A stretch of DNA of 5,907 nt from Prevotella sp. Lineage in GTDB: Bacteria > Bacteroidota > Bacteroidia > Bacteroidales > Bacteroidaceae. The translations under genes and the position numbers were made by a program. The notes below the pieces were generated by a model. That model did no database searches, was not told the DNA's origin, and saw nothing but the letters and a program-made list of their open reading frames with translations. The stretch's first letter is position 1, and each line of letters opens with the position of its first letter. This document shows, piece after piece, positions 4,280 to 5,907 of the stretch. The stretch is from the NCBI GenBank assembly GCA_016291915.1, contig JAEEZP010000298.1, forward strand, positions 1 to 5,907, in the 5' to 3' direction.

Positions 4280-5907
4280 TTATTCCTGTCCATCACGGGG
4301 ACCGTCCTCAAAATCATTATTTCGTTTCTTTCCTGCCTGCACCACGTTCATCACATAGTCGCCGAGCTTCTCGCACTCTGAGATGAAGTCGACGTAGAAG
4401 ACACCGAGCTGATAGTCATAGAGCCCGGCATTCACATCATGCAGGTTCTGGTTCTTCAGTTGTGTCCGGTAGTTGTTGATTTCGTGTTCGATGTTGAGGG
4501 AGGTCTTCATACTTATTTTTGTCGTAGGCAGGTCTATCCGCTTCATCATCTCGGTGAGCGCACTGTCCACAAGTTCCATCATGGTCGTCATATGCTGTGT
4601 CTGCTCAGCGGTAAAGGCTTCCTGACAATGCATGCGGTGCCGGTTCAGCGTGCGACCGAGGTTGTAAACGGAGTCTCCGATGGATTCCAACTCGGTGATC
4701 TGACGTAACATCTTCTGAATCTTTCCCTTGGAGGTATCCGACAGCCGTCCTTTGCTGACCTTGTTCAGATAACTCGCAATCTCCATCTCCATCGAGTCGG
4801 TGATATTCTCATACTTCTCAATGCGTGAGAAGAGTTTGCTGAACTCCATCTCATCTTCTAACTGCATGAGCTCCGGTACAAAACGGAACATCCGCTGGCA
4901 ACGCTCGCCGAAACTGTGAATCTCCTTCTGGGCCTCCACGATGCTCAGTTCGGCCGTTGACAGAAGACCGCCGCTGATATATTTCAGACGGTAATCTTCG
5001 TCCTGCGTCTTCATCGGTAACACTCTGCATACCAACTGCTCGATCTGTTTTACAAAACCGATGAGCAACAGGGTGTTGATGATGTTGAAGGCGGTGTGGA
5101 AGGCAGAGAGCTTGAACAGGGCGTTACCACCACCCATCATATTATCCACGAACCAACTGACGGCATTGCAAGCCGGATAGAACACGAGGAGGAAGACCAC
5201 AACACCAAAGACATTGAAAAACATGTGGGCAAGGGCGGCACGACGGGCCTGGGTGTTGGCCGTGAGCGACGCCATGAAAGCCGTGATGGTCGTACCGATA
5301 TTCTGTCCCATCGCCAACGCTGCTGCCTCTTCAAAACCGAAGCCTTTGATGTTCATGCCAAAGAGCATCAACGTGATAGCCATCGTGGCGGCAGAGGCCT
5401 GGACAATCATCGTCACCACAGCACCGACGATGACAAACAGGAGGATGGTGAGGAAGGAATCCTGCGGAACATGAGAAAGCATCGCTGCCACCATGTCACC
5501 GATATTCATGGCCGTGGCTGCCTCCTGAAGGAATGACAGACCCATGAAGAGGAACGAGAAACCGAAGATAAACTCACCGACGCTCTTCCTGCTGCCTTTC
5601 CTGCTGAAAAGCAATGGCATGCCAAAGGCAAGCATGGGGATGGCAAAAGCCGCAATGTTCACCTTGAAGCCCACGGCAGAGATGATCCACGCCGTCACGG
5701 TCGTTCCGATGTTAGCACCCATAATGACACCGATAGACTGGGCCAATGTCATCAGTCCGGCATTCACAAAACTGACCACCATCACCGTGGTGGCACTCGA
5801 AGACTGAATCATGGCCGTGATGAGAATACCTGTCAATACACCCATCACACGATTCTTGGTCATGGCAGCAAGGATACTGCGAAGACGATCGCCTGCAAAC
5901 TTCTCAA
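4280..5907 (-). CDS. Na/Pi cotransporter-family protein with PhoU-like domain (N-terminus missing)
   Basis: The reading frame stays open to the right edge, so the true start lies outside; the first visible residues are EKFAGDRLRSILAAM, and the ATG at 5863 is internal. Numbering from that Met, there are two homologous membrane repeats of the Na_Pi_cotrans type: QSSSATT (20-26) with GANIGTT (49-55), and QASAAT (155-160) with GQNIGTT (186-192). Further helices follow at about 214-229 and 255-271, the latter in FHTAFNIINTLLL. The C-terminal half (about 300-510) is soluble, helical and PhoU-like, as in E. coli YjbB. Bacterial members take up or export phosphate with sodium, but substrate is proven for few. 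Roughly 30-40 residues are probably missing. It converges with the response-regulator gene. Family call is firm; phosphate as substrate is inferred. Confidence 0.93.
   Translation of the reverse strand, partial: EKFAGDRLRSILAAMTKNRVMGVLTGILITAMIQSSSATTVMVVSFVNAGLMTLAQSIGVIMGANIGTTVTAWIISAVGFKVNIAAFAIPMLAFGMPLLFSRKGSRKSVGEFIFGFSFLFMGLSFLQEAATAMNIGDMVAAMLSHVPQDSFLTILLFVIVGAVVTMIVQASAATMAITLMLFGMNIKGFGFEEAAALAMGQNIGTTITAFMASLTANTQARRAALAHMFFNVFGVVVFLLVFYPACNAVSWFVDNMMGGGNALFKLSAFHTAFNIINTLLLIGFVKQIEQLVCRVLPMKTQDEDYRLKYISGGLLSTAELSIVEAQKEIHSFGERCQRMFRFVPELMQLEDEMEFSKLFSRIEKYENITDSMEMEIASYLNKVSKGRLSDTSKGKIQKMLRQITELESIGDSVYNLGRTLNRHRMHCQEAFTAEQTQHMTTMMELVDSALTEMMKRIDLPTTKISMKTSLNIEHEINNYRTQLKNQNLHDVNAGLYDYQLGVFYVDFISECEKLGDYVMNVVQAGKKRNNDFEDGPRDGQE

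Noticed and set aside
4439..5807. Plus-strand open frames opposite the Na/Pi protein, including a His-rich one at 5096-5536
   Set aside because: They mirror codon patterns of the real minus-strand gene; the His/Asp-rich composition comes from antisense reading of Val, Met and Ile codons.

Overview
The window looks like chromosomal DNA from a Bacteroidales bacterium, most likely Prevotella or a close relative. Three things point there: tandem ExbD proteins of the Bacteroidetes type, a Bacteroides-style DHFR active-site motif (YWLPNDLKRF), and promoters of the TTTG / TAnnTTTG class that the Bacteroidetes primary sigma factor uses. Most genes lack an obvious Shine-Dalgarno sequence, which is also usual in this phylum. 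No species can be named from the sequence alone.

Layout. (1) Positions 1-1026, plus strand: the end of a TonB-energising operon, with the possible tail of an upstream gene followed by two ExbD paralogues that overlap by ATGA. (2) 1027-1546: a 520-base non-coding stretch full of palindromes. It holds a repeat-like block, a chain of short hairpins, two related ~30-base CCCCTGC palindromes and a run of TCAATTA/G heptamers, and it ends in a strong promoter. (3) 1547-2014, plus: an Lrp/AsnC-family regulator. (4) 3312-2017, minus: thyA then folA, a two-gene thymidylate operon that converges on the regulator with only two bases between stop codons. (5) 3313-3535: a divergent promoter region with a thyA promoter, a 12-base perfect palindrome and a promoter for the next gene. 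(6) 3536-4228, plus: an OmpR/PhoB-type response regulator with no kinase gene beside it in the window. (7) 5907-4280, minus: a Na/Pi cotransporter-family membrane protein with a PhoU-like C-terminal half, cut at its N-terminus by the window edge.

How the genes relate. ThyA and DHFR are a functional pair: ThyA turns dUMP into dTMP while oxidising methylene-THF to dihydrofolate, and DHFR regenerates tetrahydrofolate. The two ExbD proteins would work with an ExbB outside the window to pass proton-motive force to TonB-dependent outer-membrane transporters. The response regulator and the Na/Pi protein converge; a shared role in phosphate response is only a guess.

The coding content is ordinary housekeeping. 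I see no convincing new protein system. The most unusual part is the palindrome array at 1127-1379, which looks like a repetitive extragenic element rather than a gene.
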